From Wallemia ichthyophaga EXF-994 (Eukaryota > Basidiomycota > Wallemiomycetes > Wallemiales > Wallemiaceae), in NCBI RefSeq assembly GCF_000400465.1, contig NW_008806289.1, positions 62,001 through 126,000 on the forward strand: 64,000 nucleotides of DNA, in the 5' to 3' direction. A model generated the notes under the pieces. It ran no database searches. It saw nothing but the letters and a program-made list of their open reading frames with translations, and was not told where the DNA came from. Of this stretch, positions 45,706 through 56,745 are shown in pieces. Both the position numbers and the translations under genes were made by a program. Numbering within the stretch: the stretch's first letter is position 1; each line of letters starts with the position of its first letter.

Positions 45706-48700
45706 TCACTCTTGCAACCTCGGCTGACGTGCGGGCTGAGATGTCTCACTCCCAAAGCCGCCGATAACCGTGTTGATTGGCTCCAACTTTTCCACTTTGT
45801 CACCTCGAATGTCTCTCACCTTCCTTACATCTGCGCTCTCCTGGTCAGAATCCATACTTGCAGCTAGTAAGTTTTTCTCGTTGAATTCTGCAGTGTTGTA
45901 CTTTTTCTTCAACAACACACCAACCTCATCGTTGATTATATCGCTCAATTCCTCTCTCCATTTCATTTCTGCCATCTCCGTAGCGTGCAAATCGACGTTG
46001 ACATCTTTCCCTCCATCTTTGAGTAATTGACTAGCTTTCATCACAGCGCGCACCGTGCTATCGTTGAATTCAATATCGAAAGCGTCTAATATGCACTTCC
46101 TAGCTGGAGCCCTGTAATGAAATGTCTCCATCAGATACAGCGCTCTGCTCAGCATTGTTATTGACCTGAACGGTGCCTTGTCCTGTGCCTTCAACTTGGC
46201 GAGCGAGCGCGATGCCCCGCCTGCAACTAGCTGATTACTAAGATCAGAAAGTACACCAATTATTTGCCTTTCAATCGGTTTTGTCGGCTCCTCTAAAACA
46301 AAGGCTGATTGTACATGTCGATTTGTATACGCCTCCCATTCTGGGATATGCACAAATTTGTTGAGATTCTTTGGTAAGCATATTCCAAGCGGCTGTCCAA
46401 GCGTAGAAACAGTCGACTGCCAACCAAAGCGTTCGAGGATTGTAATACCAGCTTCAGTCGATGCAATCAATCCCAGTACGAAATAACATGTACCTTTAAC
46501 TGAGATAAACTCATTCCGTTCGGCTATCTCGACTATAGTTCCTATAATTCTTTCATGTTCAAGGAAAGGCAACCCGTGCGGTGTTGATCCAATAGTACCA
46601 ACTGCCCACAAAACACTCTTCAGCTTGCTGATCAGATCGGTATCACTATTTTCAAACCCATGTCTTCTTATAAATTCGGCAAAGTCTGCAAAATGTCCTT
46701 TCTCAGCCAGAAACTCACATCCCTCATATGTTTTGGTAAGCTCGCCGTAAAAGTGCGACGGAACAGTGCCGTCGAATGTGATTGCCTCCTCAGACTGATC
46801 AAATGAGCTCATTCCAAGTGCGTGTGAGATATAAACCTCAATCAGCACCACATAATGTGCATTTCGTTCCTGTGACGAAGGTGTTAGTAGGGCAACGAAA
46901 CAACCGAGAGACCACCACTTACATGGAACCAATCGTCAATTTCCCTATCTATGTAATCTGATTGTTGAAGATACTTGAAACCAACGGACGTGGACAGAAA
47001 GCGCAGCATGAGAGGATGTCCAGTTTCTCCCAGGTGATCCAGACTTGGCATCATGCTTACCACAAGTTCAAGTATTTCAGTTGACTCGCAAACCTTCTCT
47101 AAATATTTGACTGCCAATTCACATATATCGATAGCTGGATCATAGAGCTGGGTAATGAGTAAATCGAGAGCCCATTCGTTTGGTTTAGGTGATGACAAGA
47201 TCAATTCACCAAGATGAGTGGTTGCGAATTGTCTTACGTGCTGCGAATGAGTGTCAATGAGCGTTTCAAGTATTAGACGCATCTATCAAACAACACTCAC
47301 CTTGTAACTTGCTGTCAAAGCTTTCGATAGAATAATACGCGGGTGTCCAGAACTTTTGTTAACATCATTAGATGAAGCAAACGTGAACAAAATCACAACC
47401 TACTTTGAATAATCGAGCTTCTCAATGATAGCCTTGATAAGATCTTCGCGACTACGTAATTCACTGAGATGGTAGAATGAGGTAAACATTTTATGCTTTT
47501 CCAGCAACTGGATACCCTCCGGCGTTTTACTGATTGTCCCAATCATCTCAAAGTATCCAATACACAGAGTGTCCTCCAGTCTGTTACGCGAAAAAATAGG
47601 TTCACCATCGAGAGCTTGGTTGCTGTGAAGAGGATCGAGCTGCGAGAAGCAATCACCGATTTGTCTCAGCAACTTATCCTCAGCTAAGTACCTCCTTCCT
47701 TCTTCGCTGGTGAGGAAAGTGGTGACAAGCTGACAGCCCATTCGTACCCATTTCATATTTGGTTTTGTCTTCTTGGCATTAGAGAATCGGAGATTGAATG
47801 GATGAAAGAAGGACATGAGACGTTTGATGAACTTGGTATTCTTGATAGCCTCTTCTAAACGACGAGGATTGAGAAGCGGCCCTTCGAGGAGATCATACAC
47901 GACGTCATAATTCCATCTGACATTATCCTTGGTGACCAGCACTTGAGACTCGAGCAACATAGCTTGAAAATTTTTATCGTCTATCTGCATACCAATGCGC
48001 ATTTTAACCTGCTCGACTTGTCGCTGACCTCTGCGCATTGGATCATCTAGTGAATTGGAACGCTTTCGGCTATCGCGTGTGGCAGCTGGTATAGGTCTAT
48101 TCCTCACTCTGTTAAAATGATCTATTGTCGCGAGAGCTGAGCAAGCAGACAAGCGAAGATCACCACTGTATTCCGCAGCTAGAGCGAACAGACGTGGAAG
48201 CGTTTGAAGCTTGGCAGCGTATGCTGAAGGTAAGATTCTATTACCCTTGCGAAGAAGCTCACCAAGTAATAGTGTTGCCTTGCGTGTAAGCACTTGGTTC
48301 TTCTCTTCAACAATAGCCGTCAACCCTTCAATCAACCCTCCATCTATCAAGACCACAAGAAGCAAAGCGATGTAATGATCAATTATCGTAATTTTCTCTG
48401 GCTTGTCGGAATCTTGAGCTGATCTTTCTGGCGCTTTGCGTTGACCTGTAGATCTATTGTACATCGTCTGCCGCCTACCTTCGAGTGAAGCAACATACCA
48501 ATCCGGAGTCTTGATGATGAGCAACTCGAACATCAAGTCAAGAAGAGCTTCCCTCAGCTCCTGTGAAGGAACTCGGAGAGCATCAATTAGGGTGCGCACA
48601 GTATTCCTGTCATTGACGCAGAAATACAGGAGTCCACTCCAGTTTTTCAGCAAGACAACAAGGATGCTGTTAGCGCATTTGAGTCTTTCAATGCGGGCGT

Positions 48701-49828
48701 TTGAGGCTTTGAAGTGAGCAGAAGGAACATCCGTAAAGGCGGTCATACTGACTTCTAAATCGGTACCTGGTTTGATGTACTTGCGTGTTGAAGGATGATC
48801 GAGAGTGTAGCAGAAGATAGAGGCAACCACGGGAGCGAAATGAGCCAAGTCAGGCGACGAACCCGTCAAGGCTGACAGTAGAATGTTGAGGCCTTGAGAT
48901 TTAGATAGTAGCTCCATATCTAGGATAGCTATTTCTGCTAGCAATTCCAAACAGAAATAACGCAAAGAGTCATCACCATTTTCAGCTATAGAAATAATTG
49001 CTCGGACAATGGACTGATCTATAAACAGACCATGCGGGTTACCGAGATCAACAAGTGCTCTAATGAAAAAGACAGCCTGCTCCTTCTCGAGTTGATCTGA
49101 GGAGTCTCTTGCGAGTGAGCGTATGAGGTATATATTAATGCCATAAGAGTTGTAAAGCTGAGCTGAGCTGTAATCAACGAGGCTGTGCCTAAGGAGTCTG
49201 TATGCGACAGTCCTCACCAAACCACCTGCACTATCAGACAAACATTCTTTGACGCCGTTGATGAGAACAGACTGATCAAGTTCATACTTAAGTCTAAAGC
49301 TTCGTTTGAGAGCATCAGTGAGGCCAGCCATGACGTCTATCCGCCGAGACATTAAGCTATCAGGGTCAAATTGAACAGCAGAGTCGTTGATATTTAAGAG
49401 AGAGTTTAAGAGAGATAATCCATTATTATGCGCTGTTCGATAATCGTCAATATGATGATCTATAAAAGTATCTTGAACACGTCGCCGACGAGCAGAGTCG
49501 ATGTGGGTTTCTTTGCGTGGGGTATTTGGTATAAGTTTAAGATATTCAATATCCTTTGTAAATTTGTTTATATTGTTGTTTGCTTTAGTGAGTGCTTCTT
49601 CAACTTGCCTCCTAAGCATTTCCTGATGATCTGATTGAGCTGTATCGAAGACCTATAGAATCGAGGGGGTTTGAGATTACAGATAACACGACACATGCAA
49701 CGCACCTGCAATAGATTCTCAGCGCCATCCTTTATCTTCTCTTCAACATGAAGCTTCTCATCGAGCTGAGCGAGCTTAGCAGCAACATCCTTAGCGCTAT
49801 CGCTATGAATATCATCAGTCTCCGTCAT
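45706..49828 (-). CDS. RICTOR/Ste16/Avo3, TORC2 scaffold subunit
   Basis: Core subunit of TOR complex 2; 1301 residues. Exons from the start are 49706-49828, 47404-49652, 47301-47352, 46923-47240 and 45706-46869. The N-terminal RICTOR domain includes SLLNSLLNINDSAVQFDPD, QAVFFIRALVDLGNPHG and the armadillo-like helices after it. The middle includes NARIERLKCANSILVVLLKN and the LYFCVNDRNTVRTLIDAL block. The central block KFIKRLMSFFHPFNLRFSNA, then HPRIILSKALTASYKHVRQF spanning two splice junctions, is a clear family signature. The C-terminal part has AVGTIGSTPHGLPFLE, KGTCYFVLGLIAST and RFGWQS. TORC2 controls AGC kinases, actin and membrane stress. Confidence 0.92.
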
Positions 49829-49924
49829 TTGAGTTGGTTTGATATCTTTGACGATCTTTGACGAGGGTTAAAAATCAAAAGGGAATTTATCAAGTTTTTT
49901 TATTTTACTTGTACAATATTAAGC

Positions 49925-51427
49925 TTAGTATAACATGGAAGACATGTCTGCTCTAATTCTGTTGTAATCGAGTAAGCCTTCAGTGCGACCGTGCGCAGCA
50001 ATTGCAATGTCCTTGTCCCATAAGTACTTGTTGGCGACTCTAATAATCTCTTCTGGAGTTACAGCGGCGATTGCGTTTTCAATTTCAGTTGGGGTCATAC
50101 GCTTACCTGTGGTGACAATTTGTCTACCAATGTCCTCAGTTACTGCAGTTGATCCATCTAATCCGAGTAATAAGGAAGCTTTGAGTTGAGATTTGGCGCG
50201 TTCAACTTCAGCAACAGTTGGTGCAATCGACATTCTTTGCCATTCTTTGAGGGTGAAGTGAACCAAGTCATCCAAGTTCATCAAATTTTCAGATACTAAG
50301 TAAATACCCCATAAACCAGTGTCGCTGTATGAAGTAGAGAATGACATGTAGCTGTTTGCTAGATTGTTTTCACTGATAATGTGTGATAATTTGCTTGAAA
50401 GAAGTGGAGAAGCACCCAAGCTACGATCCCAGTTACCGAAGATGGATTGCATGACGAGCATTGGGAAGTAATCAGGGCTAGACCAACTGACACCTTCAAC
50501 AGCAATTGCGAGATTGCAAGTTGGTGAGCTATCATCTCTAATTCTAACCTCAGAACCGGTGAACTTTGTGTGTTCAGCAGAAGGTCTAGTACCAAGTGGA
50601 AGAGGGTTTGGAGAGCTGGAAAGGTTACCGAAGTGTTGGTTGGCTAATTCAACGAGTTGAGAATGTGAGACACCACCTGCACCAGCCAAAACCATCTTAT
50701 CACCGTGATAATTGTTCTTAATGTAATCACTGAGTTGATCACGGGTAAGTGATTTAATGTTTTGTGAAGGGCCAAGGATAGTTTGACCAAGTGGCTCGCC
50801 TTGGAAAGCAACAGCGTGAAGGTGATCGAAAACGACTTCTTCAACTTGCTTATTGACTTCTTCCTCTTCACGAAGAATAACGTCTCTTTCACGCTCAATT
50901 GCTTTTGAATCGAGCTTGGAATTTTGAAGGATATCCGACAAAACGTCAACGGCTTTAGGGACATCGTGGGAGAAAGACTTTGCGTAATAAACGGTCTGTT
51001 CACGAGAAGTGTATGCGTTCAAATGAGCACCAAGAGATTCAACTTCCAATTCGAGGTCGTATTGAGAGCGGCGGTTAGTACCCTGGAATGAAGGTGAGGT
51101 GGATATAAAAACAGAATAATCAAACAAACCTTGAAAGCCATATGCTCCAAGAAGTGAGCTGTACCATTGTTCTTTATAGATTCACCTCTAGAGCCAGAAT
51201 CGATCCAAACGCCAACTGTGGCAGATTTTGTGTCATTTTGCTCAGTGGCGATAGTGAGGCCTAAGTAGTGGTGTGCGTAAGTGAAAATCCCCCTCAAAGT
51301 CCATTATATCCTCACCATTTGGTAATGTAGTGACCTGTGTGGCTGGTTGAGGAATAGAGCTAGCGTATTTACGTGATTGCTGAGCTGCTAATCCCCTACA
51401 AGACTTTAAAATACCACGGCTGAACAT
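49925..51427 (-). CDS. MAS1: Mitochondrial processing peptidase beta subunit
   Basis: Zinc protease that removes mitochondrial presequences; 466 residues. Exons from the start are 51316-51427, 51130-51260 and 49925-51082. A basic presequence ([20 protein letters not shown]) precedes TTLPNGLTIATE. The inverted zinc motif is [12 protein letters not shown] (HxxEH), with the distal Glu in the helix region [40 protein letters not shown] and the [10 protein letters not shown] block follow. The intact HxxEH marks it as the catalytic beta subunit rather than alpha. Introns are 55 and 47 nt. Confidence 0.95.
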
Positions 51428-51520
51428 TTCAATTTCTCAGTTTTTTATAGTTTACAACAAGATATTTGAGGCTCCTCAGTTTTCGATAAAATTGATTTTT
51501 CATCTTCTTAATCGGTGACG

Positions 51521-52236
51521 ATGAGGTTTTATACAGTCGCAGCAGCAACGGCTTTAGTTGGATTGTGAGTTGTGACTTTAATGGTCTTTATCCAACTCAA
51601 TTCCATCCAGCACCAGTTACGCTGTCTACTTCGACTACAAACGCCGTAACGACACAGCTTTTAGAAAATCTTTAAAGAAAGCTGCCGTTAAACAAGGTAA
51701 AGCTGATAAAGCTGCTGCTGAAAAGGGCGCTATGGAAATGCAAGTCGCTCTCAAAGCTGCGGTTCTTGAAGCAAATATCGAGGTTGAAGCGTTCAAGAGG
51801 TCTGTCACTGGAGCTGAGCAAGGTGAAGCTTATTTCATGCAAAACGTCGGAAATGGTGAAGTTTTGGCTTCAATGGGTGCGTTATTGTCTAACCGAGAAG
51901 ACACCTCCGTTAAACCCCTCTTTAGGCCCAGAAAGCGCCCTTAAAGCTGCAACAGCTTTCTTCAAGGCTCTCAAGGTCTATCCTTCCCCTGTTGAGCTCT
52001 TGATGATCTATGAGAGAACTGTTCCTCCACCAATCTTCCAGTTGGTCATGCAGATGACTAGCCAAGAGGTTGCAAACGCTCAATCTCAAAAGGCTCCCGA
52101 GCAACCAAAGTCTGGTTCTATTGAGGAGAATGTCACAGAAGATTCTCAAAAGCCATCGACAGAAGCCCCTACAGGTATTCCAGCTTCTGCTCCCTCTGAC
52201 ACAAGCTCACACGAATGGGAAAACATTCAATCTTAA
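51521..52236 (+). CDS. TOM20: Mitochondrial import receptor Tom20
   Basis: Outer-membrane presequence receptor; 206 residues from exons 51521-51564, 51611-51876 and 51926-52236. The N-terminal anchor is FYTVAAATALVGLTSYAVYF, followed by the basic FDYKRRND and a charged helix. The receptor domain has EAYFMQNVGNGEVLASMGPE, then FKALKVYPSPVELLMIYERT and VPPPIFQLVM, matching fungal Tom20. The second intron (49 nt) joins SMG to PES. The C-terminal 60 residues are Ser/Pro/Thr/Glu-rich. It is divergent from MPP-beta, 93 bp between start codons. Confidence 0.92.
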
Positions 52237-52451
52237 TCAATTCTCTATACTCCAATCCACCGCGCCTACTACCTCTTAGACTGGCTTTTCTTTCTCCACT
52301 GTATTTCTTGATCTATAAAATTATTAAGATGATTATCATTTTTATCATGTTTATCAAGTTAATCTCGATAATCTCAATGGCTATATCGGTTGTTTTCATC
52401 CAGTGAAAATTTGCATCCTTATACATGACGTCAATACACGTTTAAATATCA

Positions 52452-54193
52452 TCAAAAATCGTTAATATCATTAAAGTAGTCATCGCAATCGCTAGCACTA
52501 GCACTAGCAATACTACTACTACCACCAACCTCCAAGCGTTCTGGATATTGTCTACTGAACCTTTCCAAGCGCTTGGTGAGTTGCTGAGCCACGTCCAACT
52601 CACCATAACCACCTAATCCATCATCATCGCTTGATCCACTGCTAAAGTCGTCGAATATGTCATTATACCTGTTGTTATATCCAAACGACATTCTCCTTTG
52701 ATACTCCCATTCATCCATCTCGTAATCATCGTAATTATCCACATCTTCTGGCGGGAAGGGTGAGGGAAGTGGTCGGCAAATATCATCATGTTCATCCGAT
52801 AAATCTATCTTGAATTTCCATTTGCCAACTCCATTCCAACCAGTGCCGGCTCCACTCACTGCTGACGGCGAGCAGCAGCCCGAGGACATGGGCGACACGC
52901 AGCTAGATTGAAGGGATAGAGAGGGTGTAGCTGATTTACTTTTACTGCTACTTCTAGCTTGAGCAGGGGCATTAGAATTAGCGTGTGCACGAGTGGAGCT
53001 GAATGAGAGTGCTCCTGGTGGATGTTTCCGACGTCGTCTCCCGCTTGCATTCGACGCAGATGAGTTGTGTCTACTGAGAAGAACTCGCGCCGCGAAACCC
53101 ATTCTCGATCCACTCCGGCTGCTCATAGCGCTAGCGCTAGCGCTCGCACTCCTGCTAGCACTCTTACTCCCACTCCTACTCCCTGCACTATCTGAAGTGT
53201 TGGAGGTATTTCTAAGCATCTGCGCAGGCTGTAAGTTAGTATTTCTGTGAGATTTTGATAGGGCTTTCTTCTTGTCGGGACTGAGCGAGAGTAGCACATC
53301 CCTCACGCAATCCTGGTAATCCTGCGTACTCTCATCTTGCCCCACTTGGTACAACGCAGGCAGTCGCCGCACCACCTCGTTCCACCGCCCTTCCCACCCT
53401 TTACACCGCTTCTCGATTTTCCACGTACCGAATTTGTGCGTGAAAGTGGTCTCGTACATCCTGAACAGTATCCGATCAATGCGCACGTAATGACGTTGGA
53501 GTACTTGAAAACCATCGTCGTCGACTCGCAGCGTTGCTGTGAGGGTTGTGTAGCCTGCACCGTCCATGGAGTCCTGGAAGAAAGTGATAGTGTTGCGTAT
53601 GGCGGTGGGGTCTGAGTCATGGTGAGAGTGATTGTTATCGTAATCGTGATTGGAATTGCCGCCGGTAGAATGATCGACATTGTTATCGTCATCGAGGAGA
53701 GGCGTAGCTGTATTGCTTGTGTAGGGTGTGTTTTCGAAGCTTCTCGTCGAGCTGCCTGAGTAGGTCGTAGTGTAAGTCCAGTCATAGTTCTTATCTGGTA
53801 GTTGCAGCTGTCTGTAGCGGCGTGGGGATAAGCAACGCTATGTGGTTCCCAAGAAAACTCACAGCTTCGTGCCCTCGTGCAACGCATACGCAACACGCTT
53901 GGCCTCCGCACCGCTCTTGTCGACGAGATTGAGCGCCGGGCGGGCGTAGAACCCCAGGGTGAAGTTGCTGAGTTTGTGCGCTATTCTGATCTGATTGTGC
54001 GGGTAGAGCAGCCGCGGTGGCTCAAAGCCGAGCTCTGCAGTGAAGCTGTGGAGTGTGATGAGTGGTGAGGGTGATAACAGCCGTGCACCCACCAATCGAA
54101 ATCACTGCCAGCCGCAGACGGCCCCTTTGTTACGTTGAATGTGAAATCGCTTGCGCTGAAGCCCTCGACGAGCCCATGATGAATATCGCTCAT
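52452..54193 (-). CDS. TIP41: TIP41-like TOR-pathway protein with long C-terminal extension
   Basis: Regulator of PP2A-type phosphatases; 547 residues. Exons from the start are 54093-54193, 53863-54045 and 52452-53811. The TIP41 fold is at about residues 15-270: VTKGPSAAGSDFD, then ELGFEPPRLLYPHNQIRI, NYDWTYTTTYSGS and RHYVRIDRILFRMYETTF. A Ser/Asn/His-rich insert interrupts it at about 118-155, where other members have a short loop before the ITFF strand. About 250 extra residues follow, made of Ser/Ala/Arg and Gly/Asp/Ser repeats. Typical members are near 250-300 residues. The 51-nt and 47-nt introns are needed to link the conserved blocks. The identification rests on motif order. Confidence 0.78.
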
Positions 54194-54371
54194 CGTGGTG
54201 CTGGTGTAAGAATAAGTGTGATCATGTCGAGTCATGTGATTTGGAGATGTGGGCCAAGGGGAGTGTTTGTGGGTGGATGGGATTGCAGATCTCTTGTAAC
54301 ATCCAGCCATCTCTCAGTATTCACATGTTGGAGGATCATTGTATCCTACCACCATCACCACCAACATCCAC

Positions 54372-55985
54372 ATGGCTAAATCGAAATCCAGCGATGAAAC
54401 CAGCGCAGGCGATAAAGTGAGCATCTCCAATACTCAATCACCCTCCTCTAAGCTCAAGCCGTAGCAGCTTTTCTTCGTCGATACACAGCCAGACGAGCAG
54501 GCCAAGGAGAATGTACCAGCCACCGACGCAAACGACTCAAACGACGCAAACGACGCAGACAATTCCATCTCTCACCTTACCCTACCTGACTACATAAACG
54601 TAAATCTCGATGACCCCGCAGACACTCAAAACCATAAAATAAGAGTTTTGGACGGTGACGACAAGGAATATACTGAGAATGAGAGCGATTTCGTCGACGT
54701 CGATCAGCACGGCGCTGGTCCGGTGAGATACTTCCAAGAAGACGTCAATCGCCATGAGTACACGGTTTGTAGGACTTGCAAGCAGACTGGGCACTTGAGC
54801 AAGGACTGTCCTCACATAATTTGCCTCACTTGTGGCGCAGTCGATGAGCACAGAGAGAGGGACTGTCCCATTTCGCTCGTTTGTTACAACTGTGAGTCGT
54901 TTATACGCTTTGTTCTTGTTGATTCCTGACATTGTGCTAAGGCGGCGGGCGTGGCCATTTTGCTAGAGTGGGTTGCTTACGTGTTCTACACTCCATTCCA
55001 TCTAACACCCCGCAGAACTGCACTGTTCCGAAACAGAAAGACTCCAGACTTAGCTGCCGTAGGTGTGGCTCGCCTAGTCACCAAACGAGGGTGTGTATAT
55101 ACTGTCACCACACACCCATGTCAAACTCACTCCATCGTAGGCATGTCTCACTCTCTGGAGGATCTACCAGTACGTAGACGCCGAGCATTTCGACAGCAAA
55201 CCGCAGAAAGAGTCTAAGGATGATGCCGAGCACAAAGACATTCAACAAGCTCGAACGGAGATGTGGTGCTACAACTGCGCGGACTCGGGTCATTTAGGCG
55301 ATGACTGCGACATGAGAAGAGGGTGTCCGATCCCACTTATTGAGCCATCCGCCTTCTCCGAGCAAAACCTCTTCAGTGGTCCGTTCAAGACTGCACTCAT
55401 AGGCGATAAGAAGAAGGGGCGGAATGGTAGCAACGGTGACAAGAACAGCAACAGCAACACCAACGCATACCGAAGAGCCAAACACCTCGATAGAGCTAGT
55501 GGCTATCCTCCCAACACGCGCATACCTGACCGCGGCGGCCCTGGGACCGAGAGGAGGCGTAAAGAGAAAGAGCACCTCAAGCGACTCGAAGAGAGCAGTG
55601 ATGATAGCGATGATTACGACAGATATGTAGCAGATATCAATGGAATTGGTCAAGGTCCACCAAGAAAGTCGAGGAAAAACAGGTCCGGACAGAGGGAGCC
55701 AAGGAGAGGTAAAGATAGCGGAAGAGAGAGTGGGGGCAGCTGGAGCAAAAACGAGGTTGACAAGGGGAGTGATAGGGATAGCCTACTTGACTCTCGGCGG
55801 CGGCAAGCGTGAGTTGCTGTGTTAAGTATTTACCACTGCTAACACACCACTCCTATCGCAGCCCTAACCCTCCTCCACCACGGTTCGGTAGATACGAGGA
55901 TAATTATAGGAGCTACAAGAATATAGACAGACCGAAATCGACAGGAAGCAGGTCTACGTGGAGAGGCGGATACGGGAAGCGTTGA
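54372..55985 (+). CDS. AIR2: Air1/Air2-type zinc-knuckle protein (TRAMP complex)
   Basis: RNA-binding subunit that partners a Trf4-type poly(A) polymerase in nuclear RNA surveillance; 454 residues. Exons are 54372-54416, 54465-54891, 54942-54967 (26 nt), 55016-55090, 55141-55808 and 55862-55985. Five CCHC knuckles are present: CRTCKQTGHLSKDC, CLTCGAVDEHRERDC (variant spacing), CYNCGGRGHFARNC, CRRCGSPSHQTRAC and CYNCADSGHLGDDC. Knuckles 3 and 4 are assembled across introns of 48-50 nt. Between knuckles 4 and 5 lies LTLWRIYQYV, like the Air linker that contacts the polymerase. The N-terminus is acidic and Asp/Asn-rich; the C-terminus is Arg/Gly/Ser-rich. Confidence 0.9.
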
Positions 55986-56306
55986 AGGGGAAGCAGGGAA
56001 GGCGTATCAATTATTGTAGAAGAAATGAACGGATTTTTCATAGAAAGCGTCGTTTAGTCGGCTGAATTAGTCGAGTGGATGCCAAGTAACCTAACCCTAA
56101 TTGATATCCCTATTGAAGTACAGCACATCAGATTAAAACAAGATGAAGGCATAGTACAAGTAAATTCTAACGCTTTGTGACAATCGCGGGCAACTCACGC
56201 ACACAACAAGGTACCGCACTGCCGCCAAGAGCGGTTCTATTTAGGGTGCAGACTATTTTTGTCGGGGATTGCAACTTGAACTGATACTACCAAGGTTTAA
56301 CAAAGA
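55986..56306. other. Intergenic region before the CYSTM gene
   Basis: This 321-bp spacer contains one AACCCTAA telobox-like octamer at about 56094-56101. A single copy is more likely a factor site or chance than telomeric sequence. No gene seen. Confidence 0.45.
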
Positions 56307-56675
56307 ATGTCGTATTATCCACCACAGCCAGTGAGTTTGTACACTTGTGTCACTTTGTCTTGCTTAGCGGAAACACAAGCAAGGGTACTACCCACAGCAG
56401 CCAATGCCACCACCACCGATGGCATATGGGCCACCGCCGCCACAGCAAGAGAGCAATTCTGGGTGAGTTTTTGGCGCTTTCTAACAATTTTCAGCTGATA
56501 AGTGTAGTTGCTGCGGAGGTGAGTGGGCTGAGTTGACGGGGATTAGACATTAACCAAATACTCTAAAGGTTGTTGCACTTGCTGTTGCGACACTATACGC
56601 AATTGCTGCCTTTGCTTCATCGGTACGCTCTGCTGTTGCTTTGCTGCAGAAGAACTGGAAGACTGTTTGTGCTGA
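56307..56675 (+). CDS. Small cysteine-rich CYSTM-type membrane protein, 74 residues
   Basis: Exons are 56307-56330, 56380-56462, 56508-56518 (11 nt) and 56569-56675; introns are 49, 45 and 50 nt. The N-terminal half is Pro/Gln/Tyr-rich (PQQPMPPPPMAYGPPPP). The C-terminal half has a dense Cys cluster (GCCGGCCTCCCDTIRNCCLC, FIGTLCCCF) followed by acidic EELEDCLC, the layout of the CYSTM tail-anchored module linked to stress tolerance in eukaryotes. I preferred the acceptor at 56379 over 56367 because it gives a 49-nt intron and an uninterrupted Pro/Gln tract. Confidence 0.78.
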
Positions 56676-56745
56676 GGAGAGCGACGATATAATTTCGGTA
56701 TACCACGATAAATGCATACATTGTGCTCTGTTTAATATTTAATTT

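Noticed and set aside
56094-56101. AACCCTAA as a telomere remnant
   Set aside because: A single octamer with active genes on both sides; too short to be telomeric.
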